Assembly: GCF_008017455.1 (NCBI RefSeq)
Contig: NZ_VRTY01000007.1
Span: forward strand, 1 to 64,000
DNA length: 64,000 bases
Source: Pontibacter qinzhouensis
Lineage (GTDB): Bacteria; Bacteroidota; Bacteroidia; Cytophagales; Hymenobacteraceae
Direction: 5' to 3'
Numbering within the stretch: position 1 is the first letter of the stretch; each line of letters begins with the position of its first letter. Below, one piece after another: positions 1-7,800 of the stretch. The position numbers and the translations under genes are program-made. The notes under the pieces were generated by a model. The model was given only the letters and a program-made list of their open reading frames with translations. It was not told the DNA's origin and did not search any database.

Positions 1-263
1 TTTTGTTCGTTAAAGTTACGTTTGGCTTCAATTACAAAGTGCGTAGCAGCTGTTTTTGCTGTTGAAAAACGTTTTATGTACTGCTCCCTGAATTTTTTTT
101 GCTGATGCAATTCCTCTGCAGAGCTTACCTGGCTTACCGGCACAACATCGGCCAGCGTGATGGCGCGGTGCGTCTCCTGTTGGTGTTCTGTTAAAGCATT
201 TTGCGTGTTGCAAGCACCCAGGCAAATAACCATAGCGCTTGCCGCCACTCCCCATAATCGCAT
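1..263 (-). CDS. Putative lipoprotein, partial (runs off left edge)
   Basis: The minus-strand frame starting with ATG at 263 stays open to base 1, so at least 87 codons are present and the C-terminus is missing. The N-terminus has a short hydrophobic stretch ending in the lipobox LGAC (Cys18), so export and lipidation are expected. The rest is polar and rich in Gln, Glu and Lys and looks helical. A shorter competing frame (28-255) lies on the same strand, but this frame has the signal peptide and is preferred. I do not recognise the family. A minus-strand terminator at 336-363 separates it from the aldo/keto reductase upstream, so it probably has its own promoter between 264 and 335. Confidence 0.6.
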   Translation of the reverse strand, partial: MRLWGVAASAMVICLGACNTQNALTEHQQETHRAITLADVVPVSQVSSAEELHQQKKFREQYIKRFSTAKTAATHFVIEAKRNFNEQ

Positions 264-335
264 AAAATATTTATTGGTTAGCAGCTATAACGCCAGCGGC
301 TCTAAAATAGTGCTATATGATGTGTGAAGGAATGT

Positions 336-363
336 AAAAAACCCTTCTGTAGGTGCAGAAGGG
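336..363 (-). terminator. Intrinsic terminator downstream of the aldo/keto reductase
   Basis: An 8-bp perfect stem CCCTTCTG/CAGAAGGG with a 6-nt loop is followed on the minus strand by six T. It lies beyond repeat copy 1, so that repeat would be inside the 3' end of the reductase transcript. Confidence 0.75.
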
Positions 364-515
364 CTTTGCAATAGTTATTTGTTCGCTCCGGCTGTCATGG
401 TGTCTGCTTCATCTGGTTAGCTGCCGCTTTATTGCATTAAATTGTTAAGACTTCATTTAATGCGGTTGTTACAAAAAGAGGAGCTTCTACTTATCTGCTG
501 AATGGTATTTGCTCA

Positions 516-572
516 AATTATTCAAATCAAACAGCCCTTCCAACAAACTTTTCAGGTTTTTTGGCCAAGGCT
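516..572 (-). repeat. 57-bp dispersed repeat, copy 1
   Basis: Read on the minus strand it has the central TTGGAAGGGC box and ends GATTTGAATAATT; the first box is slightly degenerate (AGCCTTGG). It starts 24 bp after the stop codon of the aldo/keto reductase, in the sense direction. Confidence 0.85.
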
Positions 573-596
573 TCAGATCCGTGTATAAAAATAAAA

Positions 597-1625
597 CTAT
601 TCTTCCGGATAACGCTCACGCATCTGGCGTTCTACCATCCAATCGGGATAGGAGGGGGCGGGTTTGCTTACCGCTTCGAGTTGCTGCAGCTCTTCTTCAG
701 AAAGCTGGAAGGTGGTGGAGTGGATGTTGGAGCGCAGCTGGTCCGGGTTTTTAGCCCCGATTATGGTGCTTGTTACGCCCTTCTGTTGCCGTACCCATGC
801 CAGAGCCACTTCTGCCGCCGATACACCACGGCTTTCGCCCATGCGCAGGAGTACCTCGATTATGTCGTAGGCTTTTTCTTTGTCAATTACCGGGAAATCG
901 AAGTTATCGCGGCGAGACTGGCCTCCGGTGTTGGTTTTGTCGCGGGTGAACTTGCCAGACAAGAAACCACCTGCCAGCGGGCTCCAGGGCATAAAGCCCA
1001 GCTTCTGATCTTCGGCCATTGGTAGCAGGTCGCGCTCCGAATCGCGGTTGGCAATGGCATAGAAATACTGCATGGCCGCAAACTCGTGCCAGCCTTGCTG
1101 CCTGGCAATTCCGATGGCTTTCATTACCATCCAGGCCGGCCAGTTGCAGACACCTACATAGCGCGCTTTACCGCTTACCACCACATCGTGCAGCGTTTGC
1201 ACCACCTGTTCCACCGATGTCAGCTTATCGACTCCGTGCACGTACAGCAGGTCGATGTGGTCCATCTGCAGGCGCTTCAGGCTTTCGTCTACCGACTGCA
1301 TAATGTGGTAGCGGGAGAGGCCGATGTTGTTAGCACCCGGAGCCATGCGTCCGCGAACCTTGCTGGCAATAAAAAGCTCGTTGCGTTGCAGCCCCGTCTG
1401 CTTCAGGCTTTCCCCCAGCAATTGCTCCGACTGCCCGTAGGAGTACACATTGGCCGTATCTATGAAGTTTATGCCAGCGTCTACAGCCATCTTCAGCAGC
1501 TCGTTTACCTCCTCTATTTGTTGTTTGCCGATTGCTTCCCAGTAGCCTTCGCCACCAAACGTCATGGTTCCGAAACACAGTTCCGATACCAGCACGCCGG
1601 TATCACCAAGTGGGTTAAATTTCAT
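597..1625 (-). CDS. Aldo/keto reductase
   Basis: This 342-residue protein is an NADPH-dependent oxidoreductase of the aldo/keto reductase superfamily with a single TIM-barrel domain. The expected catalytic tetrad is visible: Asp56 in FIDTANVY, Tyr61, Lys89 in IASKVRG, and His130 in LLYVHG. The C-terminal cofactor region contains STIIGAKNPDQL, the usual adenine-phosphate binding segment. Length is typical for the YajO/YhdN-like bacterial subgroup. The substrate cannot be told from sequence. It appears monocistronic, with the repeat at 516-572 and a terminator at 336-363 downstream. Confidence 0.93.
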   Translation of the reverse strand: MKFNPLGDTGVLVSELCFGTMTFGGEGYWEAIGKQQIEEVNELLKMAVDAGINFIDTANVYSYGQSEQLLGESLKQTGLQRNELFIASKVRGRMAPGANNIGLSRYHIMQSVDESLKRLQMDHIDLLYVHGVDKLTSVEQVVQTLHDVVVSGKARYVGVCNWPAWMVMKAIGIARQQGWHEFAAMQYFYAIANRDSERDLLPMAEDQKLGFMPWSPLAGGFLSGKFTRDKTNTGGQSRRDNFDFPVIDKEKAYDIIEVLLRMGESRGVSAAEVALAWVRQQKGVTSTIIGAKNPDQLRSNIHSTTFQLSEEELQQLEAVSKPAPSYPDWMVERQMRERYPEE

Positions 1626-2118
1626 AAGTTTTATTATTGGTTTTTAAATTAGTTAAGTTTTACGCGTGTGCTTTTGTTTAAGATGTTCCTCCTGATCTGT
1701 ACCTCGGGTAAAGCCGCCATATACTGCTCCTCATGTCACTGGCAGACCCTTGAGGTTGCACGATCAGTTTTTGCTTTGGAAGGCTGTTTTCATTTAAATA
1801 ATTGGGGAAATAGCCTTTATGGAGTTTCCGCTTCCATTCCTGCTGTTGAAGGATGTGTTGCGTAGGTGAATTTCGGATACCAAAACCAAAAAATCAAGTT
1901 CTTCTTATGCAGCAAGGCTTCAGTAGGAGCCGCAAGCGTACAAATAGGACAGATCATTTTCGGAACCATATTTAAGCAGGAGCAGAAGAGCACTCATTAA
2001 AATAATAGGCCATGGCAGAACCAGTTAAAAAGGTATTAAACTAATTTAAGACAAATGGCGTTATAATTCTGACAATTTACGTATATTGAAATTAAAATCT
2101 AATAAACGCGAAAGTACC
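1626..2118. other. Divergent intergenic region
   Basis: It separates the aldo/keto reductase (minus) from the toxin-antitoxin pair (plus) and contains repeat copy 2. Nothing else is recognisable. Confidence 0.6.
1746..1803 (+). repeat. 57-bp dispersed repeat, copy 2 (58 bp)
   Basis: All three boxes are present: ACCCTTGA, GCTTTGGAAGGC and TTTCATTTAAATAATT. It lies in a divergent promoter region, so it is one of five copies not downstream of a gene in sense. Confidence 0.9.
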
Positions 2119-2547
2119 ATGGCTGAAGCATTAAAAATTGATAGCAACCTAAGCTACGACCTCACCGACGACAGGAACCTGCTGGCGCTGGTGCGGGCTG
2201 CCCGGCAAGGAATTAAATATGAAGCGTTTAAATCTATTGCCGATAAAAGTCCGTTCAGCACCGATGAATGGTCTGGTTTCCTGCACCTGTCGGAGCGCAC
2301 TTTTCAGCGTTACAAAAAAGAGAAACGCACCTTCGACCCCATTCACTCCGAAAAAATAATTGAAGTAATTCTGGTTTATAACAAAGGCATTGAGGTATTT
2401 GGCGACCAGGATAAATTTAACATTTGGCTCGAGACCCAGAGTGTGGCGCTGGCCGGCCTTAGACCAAAAGAACTGCTGGATACAACGTTCGGCATCAGCC
2501 TGCTAAAAGACGAGCTGACGCGTATAGAACATGGCGTGCTGGCATGA
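2119..2547 (+). CDS. Xre/MbcA/ParS-type antitoxin (DUF2384)
   Basis: The product of 142 residues is the antitoxin of a RES-Xre type II toxin-antitoxin pair. The N-terminal half has a helix-turn-helix-like segment (FLHLSERTFQRYKKEK), and the C-terminal half has the DUF2384 signature around EVFGDQDKFNIWLETQSVALAG and the family's LLDTTFG motif. An in-frame TTG lies at 2086, but the ATG at 2119 fits the family N-terminus better. Its stop overlaps the toxin start by 4 bp (ATGA), indicating translational coupling. In known pairs the antitoxin also represses the operon. Confidence 0.88.
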   Translation: MAEALKIDSNLSYDLTDDRNLLALVRAARQGIKYEAFKSIADKSPFSTDEWSGFLHLSERTFQRYKKEKRTFDPIHSEKIIEVILVYNKGIEVFGDQDKFNIWLETQSVALAGLRPKELLDTTFGISLLKDELTRIEHGVLA

Positions 2548-3005
2548 TCGTATACCGCCTGAGCAAAGGCAGGTACCGAAACGACCTGTCGGGGAAAGGA
2601 GCGGAGCTGGCCGGTGGGCGGTGGAACAGCAAAGGTGTGGCCATGCTGTACACCAGCGAATCGATTGCCCTTTGCACCGTAGAGATTGCCGTGCACACAC
2701 CACTCGGCATTGTACCAAACGATTATTACCTGGTTAGCCTGGAGGTGCCGGATGAGCTGCCTATACTAGAGCTGCCCCTAAAAGACCTTCCCCGCGACTG
2801 GAAACTTTTTCCGCACCCCAACTCTACCCAGGAAATAGGTGACTCATTTGTTTTTGATGCTAAGTTTCTGACACTGAAAGTACCCTCTGCCACTGTACAG
2901 GGTAACCATAATTTCCTGCTAAACCCCCGCCACCACGATTTCCGGAAGGTAGAAATTGTAGATGCTGTACCTTTCGCGTTCGACCAGCGGTTGTTCGTGA
3001 AGTAG
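2544..3005 (+). CDS. RES-domain toxin
   Basis: This 153-residue protein has the RES fold, whose characterised members deplete NAD+ (MbcT, Res) or ADP-ribosylate a target (ParT). Visible conserved residues are Arg26 in GGRWNSKG, Tyr36 in MLYTSES, Glu47 in CTVEIAVH, Ser115 in VPSA and the terminal LNPRHHDF segment. The protein looks full length and intact. It overlaps the antitoxin gene by 4 bp and forms a two-gene operon with it. Whether it is an NADase or an ADP-ribosyltransferase cannot be decided from sequence alone. Confidence 0.9.
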   Translation: MIVYRLSKGRYRNDLSGKGAELAGGRWNSKGVAMLYTSESIALCTVEIAVHTPLGIVPNDYYLVSLEVPDELPILELPLKDLPRDWKLFPHPNSTQEIGDSFVFDAKFLTLKVPSATVQGNHNFLLNPRHHDFRKVEIVDAVPFAFDQRLFVK

Positions 3006-3055
3006 GAGGGGCAATAGGTTAGGGAGGTCGAGTAATAGTAGGTAAGAGGATTAAG

Positions 3056-3496
3056 CTATTTACTTTGATGCTTTTGACTTTCAGCCAGTTTTATCAAAAG
3101 TTCTTCTACTCTTTTCCTTACAAACCGGGCTTTGTCATCAAAGGCTATCATTCTGCTGTCGCTGCCTGCAAACCCATCTTTGTTTTCGGCAGCGAGCGCA
3201 GTATCAACCTCTTTAAAATAGGCATCTCTCCTGGCAAGCCAATTCAGTTGTTCCTTTTTTAGGGCAGCTTTCTCCAGTAAATTAAGCGGATGGCGGAGAT
3301 TGTTATAAACAACGTTAAGCAAGCTATCCATTTGGTAGTAGTAACCTTGGAAGCAATTGAGCATATTAGATCCTTTGTCCAAACAGGTTTGGTAATGCCT
3401 GTCGATGCCGTTAAACTCTGTTACTGTTTGTGCCCGAGTTGAAAAGGTAAAAATGATGAAAAAGCCTAAAAAGAGTGCTCTTCTTGTTTGTATCAT
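3056..3496 (-). CDS. LprI/DUF1311-family secreted protein
   Basis: The gene encodes 146 residues with an N-terminal signal peptide ending near STRAQ. The mature part has two cysteines spaced about ten residues apart (TCLDKGSNMLNCF), and a helical segment with LNVVYNNL followed by KKEQLNWLARRD. This pattern matches the DUF1311 domain shared with the lysozyme-inhibitor LprI family. An in-frame TTG lies upstream, but ATG at 3496 puts the signal peptide at the start. A role in lysozyme inhibition is only a family-level suggestion. Confidence 0.7.
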   Translation of the reverse strand: MIQTRRALFLGFFIIFTFSTRAQTVTEFNGIDRHYQTCLDKGSNMLNCFQGYYYQMDSLLNVVYNNLRHPLNLLEKAALKKEQLNWLARRDAYFKEVDTALAAENKDGFAGSDSRMIAFDDKARFVRKRVEELLIKLAESQKHQSK

Positions 3497-3618
3497 CTTT
3501 GGGTACGTCAGCAATTAGTTTGTTTCATGCAAAGAAAGGGCTGTCAGGGGATCCCCCAAGGATATTTGCGAACGAATGAATCAATAGTAATACTAAATTT
3601 CTTCTAAAGCAAAAGAGG

Positions 3619-3711
3619 CTAGTGCTCTTTCAAATTAAAAATTAGAAATGAGGTAGAGAAAGCACGTTTGCTGGGCTTTTAATTCTAAAAACTAAATTGG
3701 AAGAGCACTAG
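3619..3711. repeat. 93-bp imperfect palindrome
   Basis: The ends are 18-bp inverted repeats, 3619-3636 and 3694-3711, differing at two positions (CTAGTGCTCTT core). Complementarity continues weakly inward. It lies between two minus-strand genes. It could be a small MITE-like element or a long hairpin in the 3' region of arr. Confidence 0.6.
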
Positions 3712-3758
3712 TATCACCTGGTTTGTCTTAAGTTCGTTTAGAAAATCTGGCACTTACG

Positions 3759-4193
3759 CTAATCTTCTATTGCTTCTATTCCTTGTTCGGCAAGTTTCGC
3801 TAATCCATCTTTCATGGCCTTAACCTGTTCTGCTGAATGCCCCTGCCAAATCGTAACTTCTCCAACAACTTTAAATGGATGTTTTGACCGGTAAGACATG
3901 GTGGGGTTACCCGGAAATTTTTTGTCGGTTAAATTCGGGTCATCCTCTATTATACCTGTAGGCTCTACTACATATATTCTTTCGCGCCCTTCTCCTGAAG
4001 CAAGTTCAGCTCCCCAGATGGCTGCATCCAAGGTTGCTGTTAAGTAGATGTATGTAGCTTTATTCTTTTGCCCATAATTTGAGCTGATTCCAGTCTGTAT
4101 AAAATTGCCGATTTGTAAGTCGACCTTTGTGCCGTGGAAGTAAGTCTGCTTAAATGGACTTGGCATCAAATTGTTCTCACTCTTATTTTCCAT
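3759..4193 (-). CDS. arr: Rifampin ADP-ribosyltransferase
   Basis: The 144-residue protein closely follows the Arr family, which inactivates rifamycins by transferring ADP-ribose from NAD+ to the C23 hydroxyl. Characteristic segments are QTYFHGTK, NYGQ, YIYLTATLDAAIWGAELA, EGRERIYVVEPTG, DDPNLTDKKFPGNPT, SYRS and VVGEVTIWQGH. By comparison with mycobacterial Arr the catalytic residues would be His20, Tyr50 and Asp85, all present. The ATG at 4193 is chosen over a TTG six bases upstream. There is no integron or transposase beside it, so it appears to be a chromosomal copy. Confidence 0.93.
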   Translation of the reverse strand: MENKSENNLMPSPFKQTYFHGTKVDLQIGNFIQTGISSNYGQKNKATYIYLTATLDAAIWGAELASGEGRERIYVVEPTGIIEDDPNLTDKKFPGNPTMSYRSKHPFKVVGEVTIWQGHSAEQVKAMKDGLAKLAEQGIEAIED

Positions 4194-4351
4194 AGTCAAC
4201 TAAAATTAGATTTTTAGACCACTTAAAATCAAAAAGGTATTTTGCATCAGGAAACAATCAACAGCTGGTAATACCTGTGCTTTAATTAAATTTTGCTGTT
4301 AACCTATCGTACATCTAAGTTCATAATCTCTTCCGCCTCCTACAGGCCTTA

Positions 4352-4915
4352 TTATTCCGGCCAATGTTCCGGAAGAGACTTTTTCGCCAGCTTTGGTGCA
4401 ATTTTTTCATGTAGTTGCTTTAGAATATAAGTTACATCTGCTTCATATTCTACATAAAGATCTTCGTGCATTTTCCGGAGCTTTTGCAGCACTGCTTCCA
4501 TGCGTTTAATCAGGTAATTTTGAAGTGTATCGGCGCGGTACAGGTGAGTTACTATAAAAGCCCCATGTAGTTCCAGGCATTGGCGCAGCATGTAAAGCGT
4601 CAGCTGAATTTCACCTTCTTTGTCTTTGGTGTGCTTTACGTGGCGGGTAATCTCTCCATTAAGCGAGCGCAGGTCCATCATCAGGTAACCCGGTGAGTAG
4701 GGTTCGTAGGCCAGCATGTCGTTAATGCGGCTTGTCAATTCTTCACGGCGCTGCATGAGCGAGTCGCCCTGCTCTACAAGCTCAAATTGCAGACGCTCCA
4801 CCAGGTCGGGGTTTAGCTTGAGCAGTCGGTAGAGCAATTTATCCTTTTCGGAGTGGCTGAGCGAACTGATGGCTTGTTTCAGTTCCGGGCTAATGGCTGG
4901 TGCACTTTTTCTCAT
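4352..4915 (-). CDS. Conserved hypothetical protein, helical
   Basis: The 187-residue product has no signal peptide or membrane segment and is rich in Leu, Glu, Lys and Arg. It is predicted to be mostly alpha-helical, with possible coiled-coil stretches (ELTSRINDML; RMEAVLQKLRKMHEDLYVEYE). I do not recognise the family. It starts 12 bp after the stop of the oxidoreductase gene and is probably co-transcribed with it. Confidence 0.7.
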   Translation of the reverse strand: MRKSAPAISPELKQAISSLSHSEKDKLLYRLLKLNPDLVERLQFELVEQGDSLMQRREELTSRINDMLAYEPYSPGYLMMDLRSLNGEITRHVKHTKDKEGEIQLTLYMLRQCLELHGAFIVTHLYRADTLQNYLIKRMEAVLQKLRKMHEDLYVEYEADVTYILKQLHEKIAPKLAKKSLPEHWPE

Positions 4916-4927
4916 ACGAATGGCAGG

Positions 4928-6385
4928 CTATTTAAGAGACAGTGGTTTCAGATTGAAAATATCTTTGAGGGCGCGGCTGGCAGCATGGTAGCCGCACATG
5001 CCATGCACACCGCCGCCAGGTGGCGTAGACGAGGAGCAGATGTAAATACCTTTGGCAGAGGTCCGGTATGGCGACGGACGCAAAGCCGGCCTGGTAAACA
5101 ACTGCCCGATATCAATAATACCACCGTTAATGTCGCCACCAATGTAGTTGGCATTATACGTCTCCATCTGCAGCGTGTTCATCACGTGCCTCTCCAGAAT
5201 CAGGTCGCGGAAACCGGGGGCAAACCGTTCTACCTGCTTCTCGATGGCCGTGGTCATATCGACCAGGGAGCCATTAGGCACATGACAATAGGCCCAGGCG
5301 GTGTGTTTGCCTTCCGGAGCGCGCGAGGCATCGAAAAGGCTCTGTTGCGCCAGCAGTACAAACGGCTTTTCCGGATGAAGACCTGCTGACGTTTGTTTCT
5401 CAGAAGCTGCAATTTCCTCCAAAGTATTCCCTAAATGTATAGTTCCGGCCTGTCGGCATTCCGGAGCGGTAAAGGGAATAGGACCATCTAAGGCCCAATC
5501 CACTTTAAAGACGCCCATTCCATAACGATACTTCTGCAGCTGCCATTTGTACACCGAAGAGAACTGGTGTCCTGCGATTTTCAGCAGCTGCTTTGGCGTA
5601 ACATCCAGCAGCACGGCATGCGATGAGGGCAGCTGCTTCAGTGAATGCACATACAAGCCGGTTTCAATTTTTCCGCCTAGCGAGGTAAAGTAAGAGGCAA
5701 GAGCATTGGCAATACTTTGCGAACCACCTTTGGGTACGGGCCAGCCACGCAGGTGCCCCATCGCCATAAGCACCAGGCCAATGGCAGAGGTTGTTAAATT
5801 GCTGAGCGGCTGAATGGAGTGAGCTGCCATGCCTGCCCAAAGCCCGCGTGCCTCCATGGTTTCGAAACGCATTTTAGCCAGTAGCTCTGCCGAGGTGAGG
5901 GCGTTGAGGCCAAAGCGCGCTAAGGCAAAAGGGTGCTTTGGTATGGTAAGTGGTCCTAAGGTGGCATGGGCTATATTGGGCCAGTCTGTTACGACACGCT
6001 TCATGAGCTGCAGGTAAGATTCCTCATCCGCTCCTAACAGGCGGGCCGTTTCAGCGATCGATTTTTTGAGCACTGCCGCTGTTCCGTTATCAAAAGGGTG
6101 TGCCGCTGAGATGGGAGGAGTCAGGTACTCGAGCCCGTGCAGGTGCAGGGGCAGCGCCTTGAACAAAGGCGACTCAGCTGCCAGCGGATGAATAGCTGAA
6201 CAGATATCGTGCACAAAGCCCGGCAGTGTAAGCTCAGCAGAGCGCAACCCGCCGCCAATGGTATCCTTGCCCTCTATTACCAGCACCGACAGCCCAGCCT
6301 GCTGCAAGGTAATGGCAGCGCCTAAGCCATTCGGCCCGGAGCCTACTACAACGGCATCGTACTCTCTTTTTTCAAGTTTTCTCAA
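4928..6385 (-). CDS. FAD-dependent phytoene-desaturase-like oxidoreductase
   Basis: This 485-residue flavoprotein starts with a Rossmann dinucleotide-binding motif (VVVGSGPNGLGAA, residues about 12-24) followed by the acidic end of the second strand (VIEGKDTIGGGLRS). The C-terminus has the second FAD-binding motif typical of carotenoid desaturase/amine oxidase folds (GIYICSSSTPPGGGVHGMCGYHAA). It is closest to the NAD(P)/FAD-dependent PDS/PYROXD2-like group, not to CrtI enzymes from a carotenoid cluster, because no other crt genes are nearby. The substrate is unknown. It heads a two-gene minus-strand unit with the 4352-4915 gene. Confidence 0.85.
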   Translation of the reverse strand: MRKLEKREYDAVVVGSGPNGLGAAITLQQAGLSVLVIEGKDTIGGGLRSAELTLPGFVHDICSAIHPLAAESPLFKALPLHLHGLEYLTPPISAAHPFDNGTAAVLKKSIAETARLLGADEESYLQLMKRVVTDWPNIAHATLGPLTIPKHPFALARFGLNALTSAELLAKMRFETMEARGLWAGMAAHSIQPLSNLTTSAIGLVLMAMGHLRGWPVPKGGSQSIANALASYFTSLGGKIETGLYVHSLKQLPSSHAVLLDVTPKQLLKIAGHQFSSVYKWQLQKYRYGMGVFKVDWALDGPIPFTAPECRQAGTIHLGNTLEEIAASEKQTSAGLHPEKPFVLLAQQSLFDASRAPEGKHTAWAYCHVPNGSLVDMTTAIEKQVERFAPGFRDLILERHVMNTLQMETYNANYIGGDINGGIIDIGQLFTRPALRPSPYRTSAKGIYICSSSTPPGGGVHGMCGYHAASRALKDIFNLKPLSLK

Positions 6386-6823
6386 AACAGATCAATTTAA
6401 ATTTTGGGCTTAGCGAGAGCCGCGACAATATTGTATTTTACTCGCGTAGGTTAAGTCAGCATCAAACTAAAATTAAAAAAGGCAATACTAACTACAGGCG
6501 TTGAGTTGTTTTAAACAAATATAAGCGAATCTGGTTTTTAACAAATGTCCCTCTACCATTTAGCCTTCATTTTATGATGAAGCAATAACTTGCCGTAGTA
6601 ATTATTCTAATGAAAACCGCCTCCAAAAGGTTTTTTGCCTTACATGATCCAAGGGTGTTCAATAAAATTATAGGCGGACTTTTCTGAAAAAAATAAGCCA
6701 GCAGCAATACCTGTGTGCAGTTTCTGTGTGGGGGCAACTGCGCGGTTTCGTTTCAAAATCGGAACCTTTTGCTGCAATTTTCAGAAAGATGTTTTAGATT
6801 GCCACAAACTAGTTTAATAAACT
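6386..6823. other. Divergent intergenic region
   Basis: It holds repeat copy 3 on the minus strand. No gene or clear promoter pair is recognised in the rest. Confidence 0.6.
6600..6656 (-). repeat. 57-bp dispersed repeat, copy 3
   Basis: On the minus strand it reads ACCCTTGG, then CCTTTTGGAGGC, then TTTCATTAGAATAATT. It lies in a divergent region, antisense to the gene on its 5' side. Confidence 0.9.
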
Positions 6824-7486
6824 ATGAAATTACAACCCAAAGCTCTGCTGTTCGATCTGAACGGCACCATGATTGACGATATGCAATTCCATACCAAGGC
6901 CTGGCACCAGATCCTGAACGAGGACTTGGGCGCAACGCTGTCGTATGAAGAAGTAAAAGGCCACATGTATGGCAAGAACAGCGAAGTGCTGGCCCGTATT
7001 TTCGGCAAGGAGCATTTCCCGGAAGACCGGGTAACCGAAATTTCTTTTGAGAAGGAGAGAAGGTATCAGAAAGCCTATTTCGAGCACCTGAAACTTATTA
7101 ATGGCCTGGATGACGTTCTGGAAAGGGCGCACCAGCACGGCATTAAAATGGCTGTTGGCTCTGCCGCCATCCCGTTTAACATCGATTTCGTGCTCGATAA
7201 CCTGAACATCCGGCAATATTTCGGTGCAGTGGTTAGCGCCGACGATGTAACCGAAAGCAAACCAGACCCGGAAACATTTGTAAAAGCAGCTCAGTTACTA
7301 GGCATAGATCCGGCAGATTGTGTGGTGCTCGAAGATGCGCCAAAAGGAGTGGAGGCAGCCAGAAACGCGGGTATGCAATGCGTGGTGCTAACTACCACGC
7401 ACGAAAAAGATGAGTTCAGTGCGTACGATAACATTCTCTGCTTTATCACCGACTACACAGATCCTAAGGTAAAGGAGCTTTTCTAA
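6824..7486 (+). CDS. HAD-superfamily hydrolase, beta-phosphoglucomutase-like
   Basis: The 220-residue protein is a haloacid dehalogenase-like phosphatase/phosphomutase with a helical cap inserted after motif I. Motif I reads FDLNGTMID, so Asp11 is the nucleophile but the second aspartate, normally the acid/base, is Asn13. Motif II is VGSAA, the motif III lysine is in ESKPDPETF, and motif IV is VLEDAPKGVEAA. The Asn substitution may weaken or alter phosphatase activity. The gene is followed after 15 bp by repeat copy 4 and by a shared terminator at 7661-7698. Its substrate is unknown. Confidence 0.9.
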   Translation: MKLQPKALLFDLNGTMIDDMQFHTKAWHQILNEDLGATLSYEEVKGHMYGKNSEVLARIFGKEHFPEDRVTEISFEKERRYQKAYFEHLKLINGLDDVLERAHQHGIKMAVGSAAIPFNIDFVLDNLNIRQYFGAVVSADDVTESKPDPETFVKAAQLLGIDPADCVVLEDAPKGVEAARNAGMQCVVLTTTHEKDEFSAYDNILCFITDYTDPKVKELF

Positions 7487-7501
7487 GTTTTCATTCTGAA
7501 T

Positions 7502-7559
7502 ACCCTTGAATCAAAAATGCCCCTAAACGCTTTTGAAGGAGGTTTTCATTCGAATAATT
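7502..7559 (+). repeat. 57-bp dispersed repeat, copy 4 (58 bp)
   Basis: Boxes read ACCCTTGA, GCTTTTGAAGG and TTTCATTCGAATAATT. It lies 15 bp after the HAD stop codon in sense and ahead of the terminator, so it should be transcribed as part of the 3' UTR. Confidence 0.92.
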
Positions 7560-7660
7560 GGTAAACTATGGACTGAAAACCAGAAACGGTACGTGAGGTT
7601 ATTTTGGCTTATTTACCAGATTTTCTTCCAATACAGTAAAAGGTTAAAGTGAAAATAACA

Positions 7661-7698
7661 AAACAAAAAGAGCGGGTTTAGGCCCGCTCTTTTTGTTT
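7661..7698. terminator. Bidirectional terminator between HAD gene and araA
   Basis: A 16-bp perfect stem (AAACAAAAAGAGCGGG and its complement) with a 6-nt loop has A/T tracts on both sides, so it can end transcripts from both convergent genes. Confidence 0.9.
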
Positions 7699-7758
7699 TA
7701 CTTTGCTACTGCATTTTAGCTATTTAAGCAAAAAAAAGCAGCTTAAAGACTATTTATA

Positions 7759-7800
7759 ATCTAGTATCTAAACTCTAGCATCTAAAATCTAACTACTAGC
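7759..7800. repeat. Heptamer array, ATCTARM-type
   Basis: Six contiguous 7-nt units are visible: ATCTAGT, ATCTAAA, CTCTAGC, ATCTAAA, ATCTAAC and TACTAGC. The last unit overlaps the araA stop codon. A similar array lies at 58915-58949. Confidence 0.7.

Larger units (their letters stand above)
264..596. other. Intergenic region with terminator and repeat copy 1
   Basis: This stretch holds the terminator at 336-363 and the 57-bp repeat at 516-572. I see no further gene in it. Confidence 0.6.
7487..7795. other. Convergent intergenic region
   Basis: Between the HAD gene and araA lie repeat copy 4, a bidirectional terminator and an ATCTARM heptamer array reaching into the araA stop codon. Confidence 0.7.

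Noticed and set aside
28..255. Open frame of 75 codons on the minus strand
   Set aside because: The overlapping frame starting at 263 has a lipoprotein signal peptide and stays open to the window edge, so this frame is a shadow.
1086..1652. Long plus-strand frame opposite the aldo/keto reductase
   Set aside because: It is the complement of a fully recognised enzyme gene.
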